64,000 bases of DNA, taken from Streptomyces sp. NBC_00083 (lineage in GTDB: Bacteria > Actinomycetota > Actinomycetes > Streptomycetales > Streptomycetaceae). Under the pieces are notes generated by a model. The model ran no database searches, had not been told where the DNA came from, and saw only the letters and a program-made list of their open reading frames with translations. Shown one piece after another: positions 8,427 through 15,775 of this stretch. Location of the stretch: the NCBI RefSeq assembly GCF_026343295.1, contig NZ_JAPELY010000001.1:1488001-1552000 (forward strand). The letters are read 5' to 3'. Each line of letters opens with the position of its first letter. The stretch's first letter is position 1. The position numbers and the translations under genes were made by a program.

Positions 8427-9179
8427 ATGACCACCCACCCTGCCGACGGGCTGCCCGCGTCCGCGACGGAGAACGGCTCCGCCGTCATCCGTGTCCTCAG
8501 CTACAACATCCGCTCGATGCGCGACGACAACGAGGCGCTCGCCCGGGTGATCCGGGCCTGCGCGCCCGATCTCGTCCTGATCCAGGAGGCGCCGCGCTTC
8601 TTCCGCTGGCGCAAGGCCGCGGCACGCCTGGCCGCGGCGACGGACCTGGTGATCCTCAGCGGCGGCGCCACGGCCGCCGGCCCGATGCTGCTGTGCTCCC
8701 TGCGAGCCACCGTCGAACGCACCGAGGACGTGCTGCTCCCGCTCACCCCCGGGCTGCACCGGCGGGGTTTCGCGACCGCCGTGGTACGGATCGGCGGGGC
8801 GAGGATCGGTGTCCTGAGCGCCCACCTCAGCCTCCAGGAGGCCGAGCGGTACGGGCAGGCGGGCGCGTTGCTCGACCGGCTCGCGGGGATGGGCGTGGAC
8901 CATGCGATCGCGGGCGGCGACCTCAACGAACGCCCCGGCGGGCGGAGCTTCGCGCGGCTGGCCGCCACCCTGAAGGACTGCTGGGAAACGGCCCCGTGGG
9001 GCGGGGAGTTCACCTCCACACCCCGGGACCCGCATCAGCGCATCGACGCGCTCTTCGCCACCGAGGGGATCGAAGTCCTGGGCTGCGGTGTGCCGTTGGG
9101 GCTCGCGGACCCGGCCGACCTGACGGCGGCCACGGACCACCTGCCGGTCCTCGCCGCCCTGCGGGTGCCGACGGGGTGA
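8427..9179 (+). CDS. Endonuclease/exonuclease/phosphatase-fold protein
   Basis: This 250-residue protein has the EEP fold order: VLSYNIRSM (metal-binding Asn), LILIQEAPR-type segment with the metal-binding Glu in VLIQEAPRFF, AHLSLQEAERYGQA (catalytic His), AGGDLNERPGG (Asp/Asn) and a C-terminal ATDHLPVLA with the general-base His. The complete set suggests an active magnesium-dependent phosphodiesterase or phosphatase. The substrate could be nucleic acid, phosphoinositide or sphingomyelin-like lipid. No signal peptide is seen, so it is probably cytosolic. It starts just after the glkA terminator and likely has its own promoter within the hairpin region. Confidence 0.85.
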   Translation: MTTHPADGLPASATENGSAVIRVLSYNIRSMRDDNEALARVIRACAPDLVLIQEAPRFFRWRKAAARLAAATDLVILSGGATAAGPMLLCSLRATVERTEDVLLPLTPGLHRRGFATAVVRIGGARIGVLSAHLSLQEAERYGQAGALLDRLAGMGVDHAIAGGDLNERPGGRSFARLAATLKDCWETAPWGGEFTSTPRDPHQRIDALFATEGIEVLGCGVPLGLADPADLTAATDHLPVLAALRVPTG

Positions 9180-9202
9180 GGCCCGGCAGGGCCGGCGCGG
9201 GG

Positions 9203-9808
9203 TCAGACCACCGCGCCGCGCCCCGGGTCGTCGTCGTCCTCGTCGGGCTGCATGCGGGCGAAGAGGGTGGCGATGCCGCCGAGGAAGCCGCCCACGCCGA
9301 GGGTGGTGAGCCACCACGTCATGTCCCAGCCGAAGACGGCGGCGAGGATCAGCAGCAGCGGGCCGCCGACCACGCCGAGCCAGGCGAACTTCGCCGTGAC
9401 GTCGGCCTCGGGCAGGGGCGGCGGCTCCGGCGGCACGAAGTGCCCCTCGTCCGATCCGTCCTCGTCGTGGTCGAGGGGCTCGGCCGGCCGGTGGTCGCGC
9501 GGTCCGCGCACGCCGGGGGCGAACACCACCGAGCTGCCGAGCGCGGGCTTGTCGAGGCCCTTGGCGGGCGGCTCGGGCGGGGCCGCCGCCGGGCCGGGCT
9601 TCCCGTCCTCGCGGTCCTCCCCGCCGGCGCCGCCGCCCTCGTCCGTCCCGTCGGGCTCGCCCTCGGGCAGCGCGAGGTCCTCCACCGATCTGAACGGTCT
9701 GGTGCCCGGCGGGTCGGCCGGCTCCTCGCCGTACCCCGCCACGATCGCCGCCCAGGCAGCCTCTTCGTCGATCGGCTGCGGCTCGCGGTCCGCGTCGTGC
9801 TCAGCCAC
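9203..9808 (-). CDS. Acidic protein with two C-terminal membrane helices
   Basis: This is a 201-residue protein of unknown function. The first 130 residues are acidic, Pro/Gly-rich and probably disordered. They are followed by two close hydrophobic segments (FAWLGVVGGPLLLILAAVF and WWLTTLGVGGFLGGIATLF) and a short acidic tail with DEDDDD. GTG 9808 is chosen because GAAGGGGAG precedes it; the start overlaps the stop of the hydrolase gene at 9801 by eight bases, so the two are translated together. The architecture suggests a small membrane-anchored protein with a long cytoplasmic arm. Confidence 0.75.
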   Translation of the reverse strand: MAEHDADREPQPIDEEAAWAAIVAGYGEEPADPPGTRPFRSVEDLALPEGEPDGTDEGGGAGGEDREDGKPGPAAAPPEPPAKGLDKPALGSSVVFAPGVRGPRDHRPAEPLDHDEDGSDEGHFVPPEPPPLPEADVTAKFAWLGVVGGPLLLILAAVFGWDMTWWLTTLGVGGFLGGIATLFARMQPDEDDDDPGRGAVV

Positions 9809-10598
9809 CGGTCGTGCTCCCCTTCTCTTTGACCCCAGGAGCGAGGCGGCCGATGAACGAGTAGCTCTCCTCGAAGATCCGCTCCGCGTCGTGGTCCAAC
9901 GTCGCCACGTGGTAGCTCTGTTCCAGCAGGATCTCCTCGACGTCCGTGGAGGAGACCCGGCTGAGGATCCGCGCGGAGTCGACGGGCGGCACGACATGGT
10001 CCTGCGGGCTGTGCAGGACCACCAACGGCTGTGTCACCTGCGGCAGTTCGCCGTCCACCATCTTGAAGAAGTTCCGCAGCGAGTGCGCCGCGTGGAGCGG
10101 CACCCGTCCGTAGCCGATCTCCTCGGAGCCCTCCTTGGCGATGTCGCTGGCGATGCCCTTCGTGGACGGCACGAAGTGGCGGACCACCGGCAGCGCCCGC
10201 GCGGCCACGCCGTGCACCTTGTTGCCCGGGTTGACGAGCACCAGGCCGCGCACCGTGTCGCCGTGGCGCGCGGCGAGACGCAGCGCGAGGGCGCCGCCCA
10301 TCGAGAGCCCGAACACGAAGACCTGGGAGCAGCGCTCGGTGAGCTCGCGCAGGGCGCGGTCCACCTCCGCGTACCAGTCCTGCCACCCCGTGAGCTGCAT
10401 GTCCTGCCAGCGGGTGCCGTGGCCGGGCAGGAGCGGCAGCGAGACCGTGAGGCCGCGCTCCGCGAGGTACTCCGCCCAGGGGCGCAGCGACTGCGGGGAT
10501 CCGGTGAAACCGTGACAGAGGAGGACGCCGACCTCTCCGCCCTCGTGGCGGAACGGCTCGGCTCCAGGGAGGACCGGCACCAGGGGTCTCCTGTTCAT
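9801..10598 (-). CDS. Alpha/beta-hydrolase, carboxylesterase/monoacylglycerol lipase type
   Basis: This 265-residue hydrolase begins MNRRPLVPVLPGAEPFRHEG. It has the oxyanion loop CHGFTGSPQS, the nucleophile elbow GLSMGG (S99), an Asp in HSPQDHVVP and a final His in SYHVATLDHD, completing a Ser-Asp-His triad. Layout and length resemble Est30-type carboxylesterases and bacterial monoglyceride lipases. The ATG at 10598 has no clear ribosome site; a GTG 13 codons upstream (10637) is an alternative. It diverges from the PlsC-like acyltransferase at 10737, placing two lipid-related genes on one regulatory region. Confidence 0.87.
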   Translation of the reverse strand: MNRRPLVPVLPGAEPFRHEGGEVGVLLCHGFTGSPQSLRPWAEYLAERGLTVSLPLLPGHGTRWQDMQLTGWQDWYAEVDRALRELTERCSQVFVFGLSMGGALALRLAARHGDTVRGLVLVNPGNKVHGVAARALPVVRHFVPSTKGIASDIAKEGSEEIGYGRVPLHAAHSLRNFFKMVDGELPQVTQPLVVLHSPQDHVVPPVDSARILSRVSSTDVEEILLEQSYHVATLDHDAERIFEESYSFIGRLAPGVKEKGSTTGG

Positions 10599-10736
10599 GA
10601 GCGGGGCGGGGGGTTGTGCGAGGGAGTCGTACTTCACGGTACGCGACCGGACTGACACCGACCAGAGCCGTCGCGCGGGAGGGCGGGCCACCACACGGGT
10701 TAAGGTCTGTTCGACAAGCAAAGGAAGGCATCCGAG

Positions 10737-11516
10737 TTGATCTACGGCGCAATGAAGTTCTCCATCGGCGGCTCACTGAAGCTCGCCTTCAGGCCGTGGG
10801 TGGAGGGCCTGGAGAACATCCCCGCCGAGGGCCCGGCGATCCTCGCGAGCAATCACCTCTCCTTCTCGGACTCCTTCTTCCTGCCGGCCGTCCTCGACCG
10901 CAAGGTGACCTTCATCGCCAAGGCCGAGTACTTCACCTCACCCGGAGTGAAGGGCAGGTTGACGGCCGCGTTCTTCAAGGGCGTCGGCCAGCTCCCCGTC
11001 GACCGCTCGGGCGCGCGCGGCGCCGGCGAGGCCGCGATCAACGCCGGCATCGACGTCATCAAGAGCGGCGGCCTCTTCGGCATCTACCCCGAGGGCACCC
11101 GCTCGCCCGACGGCCGCCTCTACCGCGGCAAGCCCGGCGGTCTCGCCCGGGTCGCGCTCGCCACCGGCGCCCCCGTCATCCCGGTCGCCATGATCGACAC
11201 CGAGAAGATCCAGCCGCCGGGGAAGGTCGTCCCCAAGCTGATGCGCCCCGGCATCCGCATCGGCAAGCCGCTCGACTTCAGCCGGTACCAGGGCATGGAG
11301 GGCGACCGCTTCATCCTGCGCTCGGTGACCGACGAGGTCATGTACGAGATCATGAAGCTCTCCGGCCAGGAGTACGTCGACATCTACGCGACCGCCGCCA
11401 AGCGGCAGATCGCGGACGAGGCCAAGCGCGTCGCCGACGAGCAGAAGGCCGCCGAGAAGGCGGAGCGGGCGCGCGAGGCCGAGCAGGCCAAGCGGGCGGA
11501 GCGGCCCGGCGACTGA
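10737..11516 (+). CDS. 1-acyl-sn-glycerol-3-phosphate acyltransferase family (PlsC-like)
   Basis: This 259-residue acyltransferase transfers an acyl group to a lysophospholipid or related acceptor at the membrane. It has the HX4D catalytic motif in SNHLSFSD (H40, D45), the FIYPEGTRS-type motif as FGIYPEGTRSPDGR, and GAPVIPVAMI. The C-terminal 45 residues are a charged KAAEKAERAREAEQ-like helical tail. TTG 10737 is favoured because AAGGAAGG sits eight bases upstream; an ATG five codons later is possible. It may be cotranscribed with the sensor kinase at 11572, 55 bases downstream. Confidence 0.88.
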   Translation: MIYGAMKFSIGGSLKLAFRPWVEGLENIPAEGPAILASNHLSFSDSFFLPAVLDRKVTFIAKAEYFTSPGVKGRLTAAFFKGVGQLPVDRSGARGAGEAAINAGIDVIKSGGLFGIYPEGTRSPDGRLYRGKPGGLARVALATGAPVIPVAMIDTEKIQPPGKVVPKLMRPGIRIGKPLDFSRYQGMEGDRFILRSVTDEVMYEIMKLSGQEYVDIYATAAKRQIADEAKRVADEQKAAEKAERAREAEQAKRAERPGD

Positions 11517-11571
11517 CCGCGCGCCGGCCGGGGGGTCGTGCGGAGGTGGGTCGGTCGTCCAGGGGTGGGAA

Positions 11572-12786
11572 ATGGCGAAGCGCGAACGAGTCGTACGGAT
11601 GTCGGTGGAGCTGCCCCTGTGGCGTGCCCTGGCCGGCTACCGGGTGCTCACCACCCTCTACGCCCTGGCGCTCTTCGCCAACGGGTACGAGAAGTTCGAA
11701 CGGCCCTGGGTCGGCATCGGCTACCTGACGGCGCTCACGGTGTGGAACGGCGCGACCCTGCCGAGGGTGGCCAACGCGGCCGCCTGCACCAAGCGCTTCC
11801 TCGCTGTCGACCTCGCCGTGGTGATCACCGGCATCCTGCTCACCCCGGTCGCCGACCTGGACGCCCAGCACATCGACGGCCCGACGCTGCCGACGATAGC
11901 GGCGGCCGGCGCGGTGCTCGCCTACGGGATCAAGGGGGGCTGGCGCTGGGCGGCGTTCGCCTCCTCGCTGGTGGCCGTCGCCAACATCGTGGAGCGCGCC
12001 CACCCCACCCGGGACACCTTCCACAACGTGCTCCTGGTGTGGATCGCCTCCATCGCGATCGGCTACATCGTCGAGGTGGCCCGCGCCAGTGAGGCCACGC
12101 TCGCCCGCGCCCTGGAGATCGAGGCCGCGACCCGTGAACGCGAGCGCCTGGCCCGCGACATCCACGACAGCGTGCTCCAGGTGCTCGCCATGGTGCAGCG
12201 CCGTGCCAGCGCGCTGGGCGGCGAGGCCGCGGAGCTCGGCCGGATGGCCGGCGAGCAGGAGGTCGCGCTGCGCACCCTGGTCTCCAGCGGCCTGGTGCCG
12301 ACGAGCCGGGCCTCCGAGGACGTGGCGAACGGCGCCGTCGTGCGGGTGGTGGAGGTCGACGACGAGCCGGGTGACACGGGCACCGTCGATCTGCGCTCGC
12401 TGCTCGCCCGGCACGCCGGATCGAAGGTCTCCTTCGCGGAGCCAGGTGCCCCGGTGCCCCTCCCGCCGCCCGCGGCACGGGAGTTGGCGGCCGCTGTCAG
12501 TGCCGCCCTGGACAATGTCCGTATGCACGCGGGGGAGTCCGCCCAGGCCTGGATCCTCGTCGAGGACTGGGGGGACGAAGTGATCGTGACGGTACGGGAC
12601 GACGGGCCCGGAATCCCGGCGGGCCGGCTGGAGAAGGCCGAGGGGGAGGGGCGCATGGGCGTCGCCCTCTCGATCCGCGGCCGGCTGCGCGACCTGGGCG
12701 GCACGGCGGAGCTGATCTCCGTGCCCGGCCAGGGCACGGAAGTTGAACTGAAGGTCCCACGGGGGAAGGCAGGACGGCACGGATGA
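11572..12786 (+). CDS. macS: Sensor histidine kinase, MacS-like
   Basis: This 404-residue membrane kinase has about five or six hydrophobic segments in residues 15-170. A HisKA_3-type dimerisation/phosphoacceptor box follows, ERLARDIHDSVLQVLAM with the phospho-His at about 198. The C-terminal HATPase domain has ALDNVRMHA (N box), DDGPGIPAGRL (G1) and EGRMGVALSIRGR. This is the NarL-partner class of kinases. It overlaps the response regulator by four bases (ATGA). By position and sequence it corresponds to what I recall as MacS (SCO2121) of the S. coelicolor MacRS system controlling morphogenesis and actinorhodin. The signal is unknown. Confidence 0.82.
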   Translation: MAKRERVVRMSVELPLWRALAGYRVLTTLYALALFANGYEKFERPWVGIGYLTALTVWNGATLPRVANAAACTKRFLAVDLAVVITGILLTPVADLDAQHIDGPTLPTIAAAGAVLAYGIKGGWRWAAFASSLVAVANIVERAHPTRDTFHNVLLVWIASIAIGYIVEVARASEATLARALEIEAATRERERLARDIHDSVLQVLAMVQRRASALGGEAAELGRMAGEQEVALRTLVSSGLVPTSRASEDVANGAVVRVVEVDDEPGDTGTVDLRSLLARHAGSKVSFAEPGAPVPLPPPAARELAAAVSAALDNVRMHAGESAQAWILVEDWGDEVIVTVRDDGPGIPAGRLEKAEGEGRMGVALSIRGRLRDLGGTAELISVPGQGTEVELKVPRGKAGRHG

Positions 12787-13481
12787 CGGAGCAGCAGAGC
12801 GGGCGGGCGGACGCGACGGTGCGGGTGATGGTGGTCGACGACCACCCGATGTGGCGCGACGCGGTCGCCCGCGACCTGGCCGCCGCCGGCTTCGACGTGG
12901 TCGCCACGGCCGGTGACGGGCCGCAGGCGGTGCGCAGGGCGCAGGCCGCGTCGCCCGACGTCCTGGTCCTCGACCTCAATCTGCCGGGCATGCCCGGCGC
13001 CCAGGTCTGCAAGGAGCTGGTCGCCGCCAACCCGGCGCTCAGGGTCCTGGTCCTGTCCGCGTCGGGCGAGCACGCCGACGTGTTGGAGGCGGTGAAGTCG
13101 GGCGCGCTCGGCTACCTCCTGAAGTCGGCCAGCACCGAGGAGCTGACCGACGCGGTGCGCCGCACCGCCGTCGGCGACCCGGTGTTCACACCGGGCCTGG
13201 CCGGCCTCGTCCTCGGTGAGTACCGCAGGCTCGCGAGCGACCCGGCGCCCGCCACCGCCGACGAGCCGAAGGCGCCGCAGCTCACCGAGCGCGAGACGGA
13301 GGTGCTGCGCCTGGTCGCCAAGGGCCTGAGCTACAAGCAGATCGCCGAGCGCCTCGTCATCTCGCACCGCACGGTGCAGAACCACGTCCAGAACACCCTG
13401 GGCAAGCTCCAGCTGCACAACCGGGTGGAGCTGGTGCGGTACGCGATAGAGCGCGGCCTCGACAGCGTCGGCGACGGCTGA
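12783..13481 (+). CDS. macR: NarL/LuxR-family response regulator, MacR-like
   Basis: This 232-residue regulator has a receiver domain (VMVVDDHPMWRDAV, phospho-acceptor D64 in VLDLNLPGMPG, then LLKSAS) and a C-terminal LuxR helix-turn-helix (LTERETEVLRLVAKGLSYKQ ending with HRTVQNHVQNTL). The ATG overlaps the kinase stop. MacR of S. coelicolor is, from memory, a DNA-binding regulator of membrane-protein genes that recognises TGAGTAC-n2-GTACTCA. A perfect copy of that motif is present in this window at 35837-35852, upstream of a membrane protein gene, which strengthens the assignment. Confidence 0.85.
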   Translation: MTEQQSGRADATVRVMVVDDHPMWRDAVARDLAAAGFDVVATAGDGPQAVRRAQAASPDVLVLDLNLPGMPGAQVCKELVAANPALRVLVLSASGEHADVLEAVKSGALGYLLKSASTEELTDAVRRTAVGDPVFTPGLAGLVLGEYRRLASDPAPATADEPKAPQLTERETEVLRLVAKGLSYKQIAERLVISHRTVQNHVQNTLGKLQLHNRVELVRYAIERGLDSVGDG

Positions 13482-13561
13482 GCGCCATCCCCCGTGAGGG
13501 TGAATGACGGAACATCAACTCCCTTTGTTGTCCCATGAATTGACCTTTCGCCCCATCCCGG

Positions 13562-13602
13562 AGTGACGTACGTCACCACTAGCGTGGACCGCGTACGTCA
13601 CT
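13562..13602. promoter_or_regulatory. Inverted repeats upstream of pfkA
   Basis: GTGACGTACGTCAC at 13563-13576 is a perfect 14-bp palindrome. AGTGACGTAC (13562-13571) also pairs with GTACGTCACT (13593-13602) as an outer inverted repeat. A TAGCGT hexamer between them (13580-13585) is a possible -10. The start codon is at 13624. This looks like an operator overlapping the pfkA promoter. Confidence 0.5.
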
Positions 13603-13623
13603 CCCAGGTGAAGGGACCATTCC

Positions 13624-14652
13624 ATGCGGGTCGGAGTACTGACCGGAGGCGGTGACTGCCCCGGGCTCAACGCCGTCATCCGGGGCATCGTCCGCAAGGG
13701 TGTGCAGGAGTACGGATACGAGTTCACCGGGTTCAAGGACGGCTGGCGCGGCCCGCTGGAGGGCGCCACCGTCCCGCTGGACATCCCGGCGGTGCGCGGC
13801 ATCCTGCCGCGCGGCGGCACCATCCTCGGCTCCTCGCGCACCAACCCCCTGAAGGCCGAGAACGGCGTCCGCCGGATCAAGGAGAACCTCGCCAAGTACG
13901 AGATCGACGCCGTGGTCGCGATCGGCGGCGAGGACACCCTGGGTGTCGCGGCCCGTCTCAGTGACGAGTACGGCATCAAGTGCGTCGGGGTGCCCAAGAC
14001 GATCGACAACGACCTCTCCGCCACCGACTACACCTTCGGCTTCGACACCGCCGTCGGCATCGCCACCGAGGCGATCGACCGGCTGCACACCACGGCCGAG
14101 TCCCACATGCGGGTCCTCGTCGTCGAGGTCATGGGCCGGCACGCGGGGTGGATCGCCCTGCACTCGGGCCTGGCCGGCGGCGCCAACGTCATCCTCATCC
14201 CCGAGCAGCGCTTCGACGTCGACCAGGTCTGCGGCTGGGTCACCTCCCGCTTCAAGGCGTCCTACGCCCCGATCGTCTGCATCGCGGAGGGCGCCATGCC
14301 GAAGGACGGCGAGATGGTGCTCAAGGACGGCACGCTCGACTCCTTCGGGCACGTACGCCTGTCCGGTGTCGGCGAATGGCTGGCCAAGGAGATCGAGAAG
14401 CGCACCGGCAAGGAGGCCAGGACCACCGTCCTCGGCCACGTGCAGCGCGGCGGCACCCCGAGCGCGTTCGACCGGTGGCTCGCGACCCGCTTCGGACTGC
14501 ACGCCATCGAGGCGGTGCGCGACGGCGACTTCGGCAAGATGGTGGCGCTGCGCGGCACCGACATCGTGCGGGTGCCGATCGCCGAGGCGACCGCCAGGCT
14601 GAAGACCGTGGACCCGGCGCTCTACGCCGAGGTCGGCGTCTTCTTCGGCTGA
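13624..14652 (+). CDS. pfkA: 6-phosphofructokinase with PPi-type signature residues
   Basis: This 342-residue enzyme phosphorylates fructose-6-phosphate in glycolysis. It has GGGDCPGLNAVIRG at the N-terminus, PKTIDND with catalytic D128, MGRHAGWIAL for substrate binding and HVQRGGTPSAFDR. AAGGGA precedes the ATG. In E. coli PFK numbering, residue 104 is Gly and 124 Gly in ATP enzymes, while Asp104 and Lys124 mark PPi-dependent enzymes. Here the motifs read GGEDTLG and VPKTIDND, giving Asp104 and Lys125. That is the PPi-type pair seen in group III actinobacterial enzymes, so phosphoryl-donor choice is open. The family assignment is secure. Confidence 0.92.
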   Translation: MRVGVLTGGGDCPGLNAVIRGIVRKGVQEYGYEFTGFKDGWRGPLEGATVPLDIPAVRGILPRGGTILGSSRTNPLKAENGVRRIKENLAKYEIDAVVAIGGEDTLGVAARLSDEYGIKCVGVPKTIDNDLSATDYTFGFDTAVGIATEAIDRLHTTAESHMRVLVVEVMGRHAGWIALHSGLAGGANVILIPEQRFDVDQVCGWVTSRFKASYAPIVCIAEGAMPKDGEMVLKDGTLDSFGHVRLSGVGEWLAKEIEKRTGKEARTTVLGHVQRGGTPSAFDRWLATRFGLHAIEAVRDGDFGKMVALRGTDIVRVPIAEATARLKTVDPALYAEVGVFFG

Positions 14653-14672
14653 CCAGGCCGGGCGCGGCGGGG

Positions 14673-14707
14673 CTATGGGCCGTATATTCGCGATATCCGG
14701 CCCATAG
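14673..14707. promoter_or_regulatory. Long inverted repeat between pfkA and the hydroxyacid dehydrogenase
   Basis: CTATGGGCCGTATAT (14673-14687) pairs with ATATCCGGCCCATAG (14693-14707) across a 5-base loop, with one mismatch in 15 positions. It lies 21 bases after the pfkA stop and 48 bases before the GTG at 14755. The central ATATTCGCGATAT is unusually AT-rich for this genome. It could be a pfkA terminator or an operator for the dehydrogenase. Confidence 0.6.
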
Positions 14708-14754
14708 TCCTCAATTCCGGCGAAACGCCGGGCAGTGTCCGCGAGGGGAGCACC

Positions 14755-15753
14755 GTGGAGATCCTGGCGTTCGGCGTGCAGGCCGACGAGAAGCCGCTGA
14801 TCGAGCGGGCCTTCGCGGGCCGTCACGAGGTGCGCTGCCTCGATGTCTTCCTCACCGAGGACACGGCACCGATCGCCGCCGGCTACGAGGCGATCTCCAC
14901 CAGCGTCAACGCCGACCTCGGCGCCCGCGTCCTGCAGAGCCTCGCCGTCGGCGGCACCCAGCTGATCGCCCAGCGCTCCACCGGCTTCAACAACATCGAC
15001 CTCGACGTGGCCGAACGCCTCGGCCTCACCATCGCCCGGGTCAGCGCCTACTCCCCGTACTCCGTCGCCGAATTCGCCTGGACGCTGGCGATGGCCGTGA
15101 ACCGCCGCATCGTGCGGGCTTCCAACCGCACCCGCGACTTCGACTTCCGCCTCGACGGACTGCTCGGCCGCGACCTGCGCGGCCGCACCGTCGGCGTCCT
15201 CGGCACCGGCAAGATCGGCGAGGCCTTCACCCGGATCGCCCACGGCTTCGGCATGAACCTGCTCGGCTGGGACGTGGCGCGCAACCCGGCCTGCGTCGAG
15301 CTCGGCATGACGTACGTCGACAAGGACACGCTGCTCACCGCCGCCGACGTGATCAGCCTGCACGTGCCGCTGCTGCCCTCGACGCACCACATCATCGGCC
15401 GTGCGGAGCTGGCCGCGATGAAGGACGACGCGATCCTGGTCAACTCCAGCCGGGGCGGCCTGATCGACACCGACGCGCTGGTCGACGAGTTGCGCAGGGG
15501 CCGCTTCGCCGGCGTCGGCCTCGATGTGTACGAGGCCGAGGCCGGGCTCTTCTTCCACGACCGGTCGCTCGACGCGGTCGAGGACGACACCCTGGCCCGC
15601 CTGGTGACCTTTCCGAACGTGGTGGTCACCTCGCACCAGGCGTACTACACCGAGGACGCGGTGGGCCAGATCGTCGCGGCGACGGTGGAGAACGTGGCGG
15701 CCTACGCGGAAGGCCGCCACACCGAGAACATCCTGGTGCCGGCGGGTCCATGA
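14755..15753 (+). CDS. D-2-hydroxyacid dehydrogenase (D-lactate dehydrogenase-like)
   Basis: This 332-residue NAD-dependent dehydrogenase has the Rossmann motif VLGTGKIGEAFTRIAHGFGM. The catalytic Arg lies in NSSRGGLIDTDAL, a Glu in GLDVYEAEAG and the catalytic His in SHQAYYTEDA. The insertion FFHDRS after VYEAEAG and the YSPYSVAEFA segment match D-lactate dehydrogenases of the LdhA type. It would interconvert pyruvate and D-lactate, or a similar 2-oxoacid, in the cytosol. GTG 14755 follows GAGGGGAG. Upstream lies a long palindrome that may couple it to pfkA termination or to a regulator. It converges on the trpEG-type gene with only 22 bases between stops. Confidence 0.87.
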   Translation: MEILAFGVQADEKPLIERAFAGRHEVRCLDVFLTEDTAPIAAGYEAISTSVNADLGARVLQSLAVGGTQLIAQRSTGFNNIDLDVAERLGLTIARVSAYSPYSVAEFAWTLAMAVNRRIVRASNRTRDFDFRLDGLLGRDLRGRTVGVLGTGKIGEAFTRIAHGFGMNLLGWDVARNPACVELGMTYVDKDTLLTAADVISLHVPLLPSTHHIIGRAELAAMKDDAILVNSSRGGLIDTDALVDELRRGRFAGVGLDVYEAEAGLFFHDRSLDAVEDDTLARLVTFPNVVVTSHQAYYTEDAVGQIVAATVENVAAYAEGRHTENILVPAGP

Positions 15754-15775
15754 CCCCGGCCGGGCGGGGCGCCGG

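Noticed and set aside
14673..14707. Rex operator before the lactate-dehydrogenase-like gene
   Set aside because: The palindrome does not match the TTGTGAA-type Rex site; it is reported only as an unassigned inverted repeat.
13579..15720. A 713-residue minus-strand frame opposite pfkA and the dehydrogenase
   Set aside because: Both plus-strand genes are securely identified by motifs; the antisense product shows no recognisable fold.
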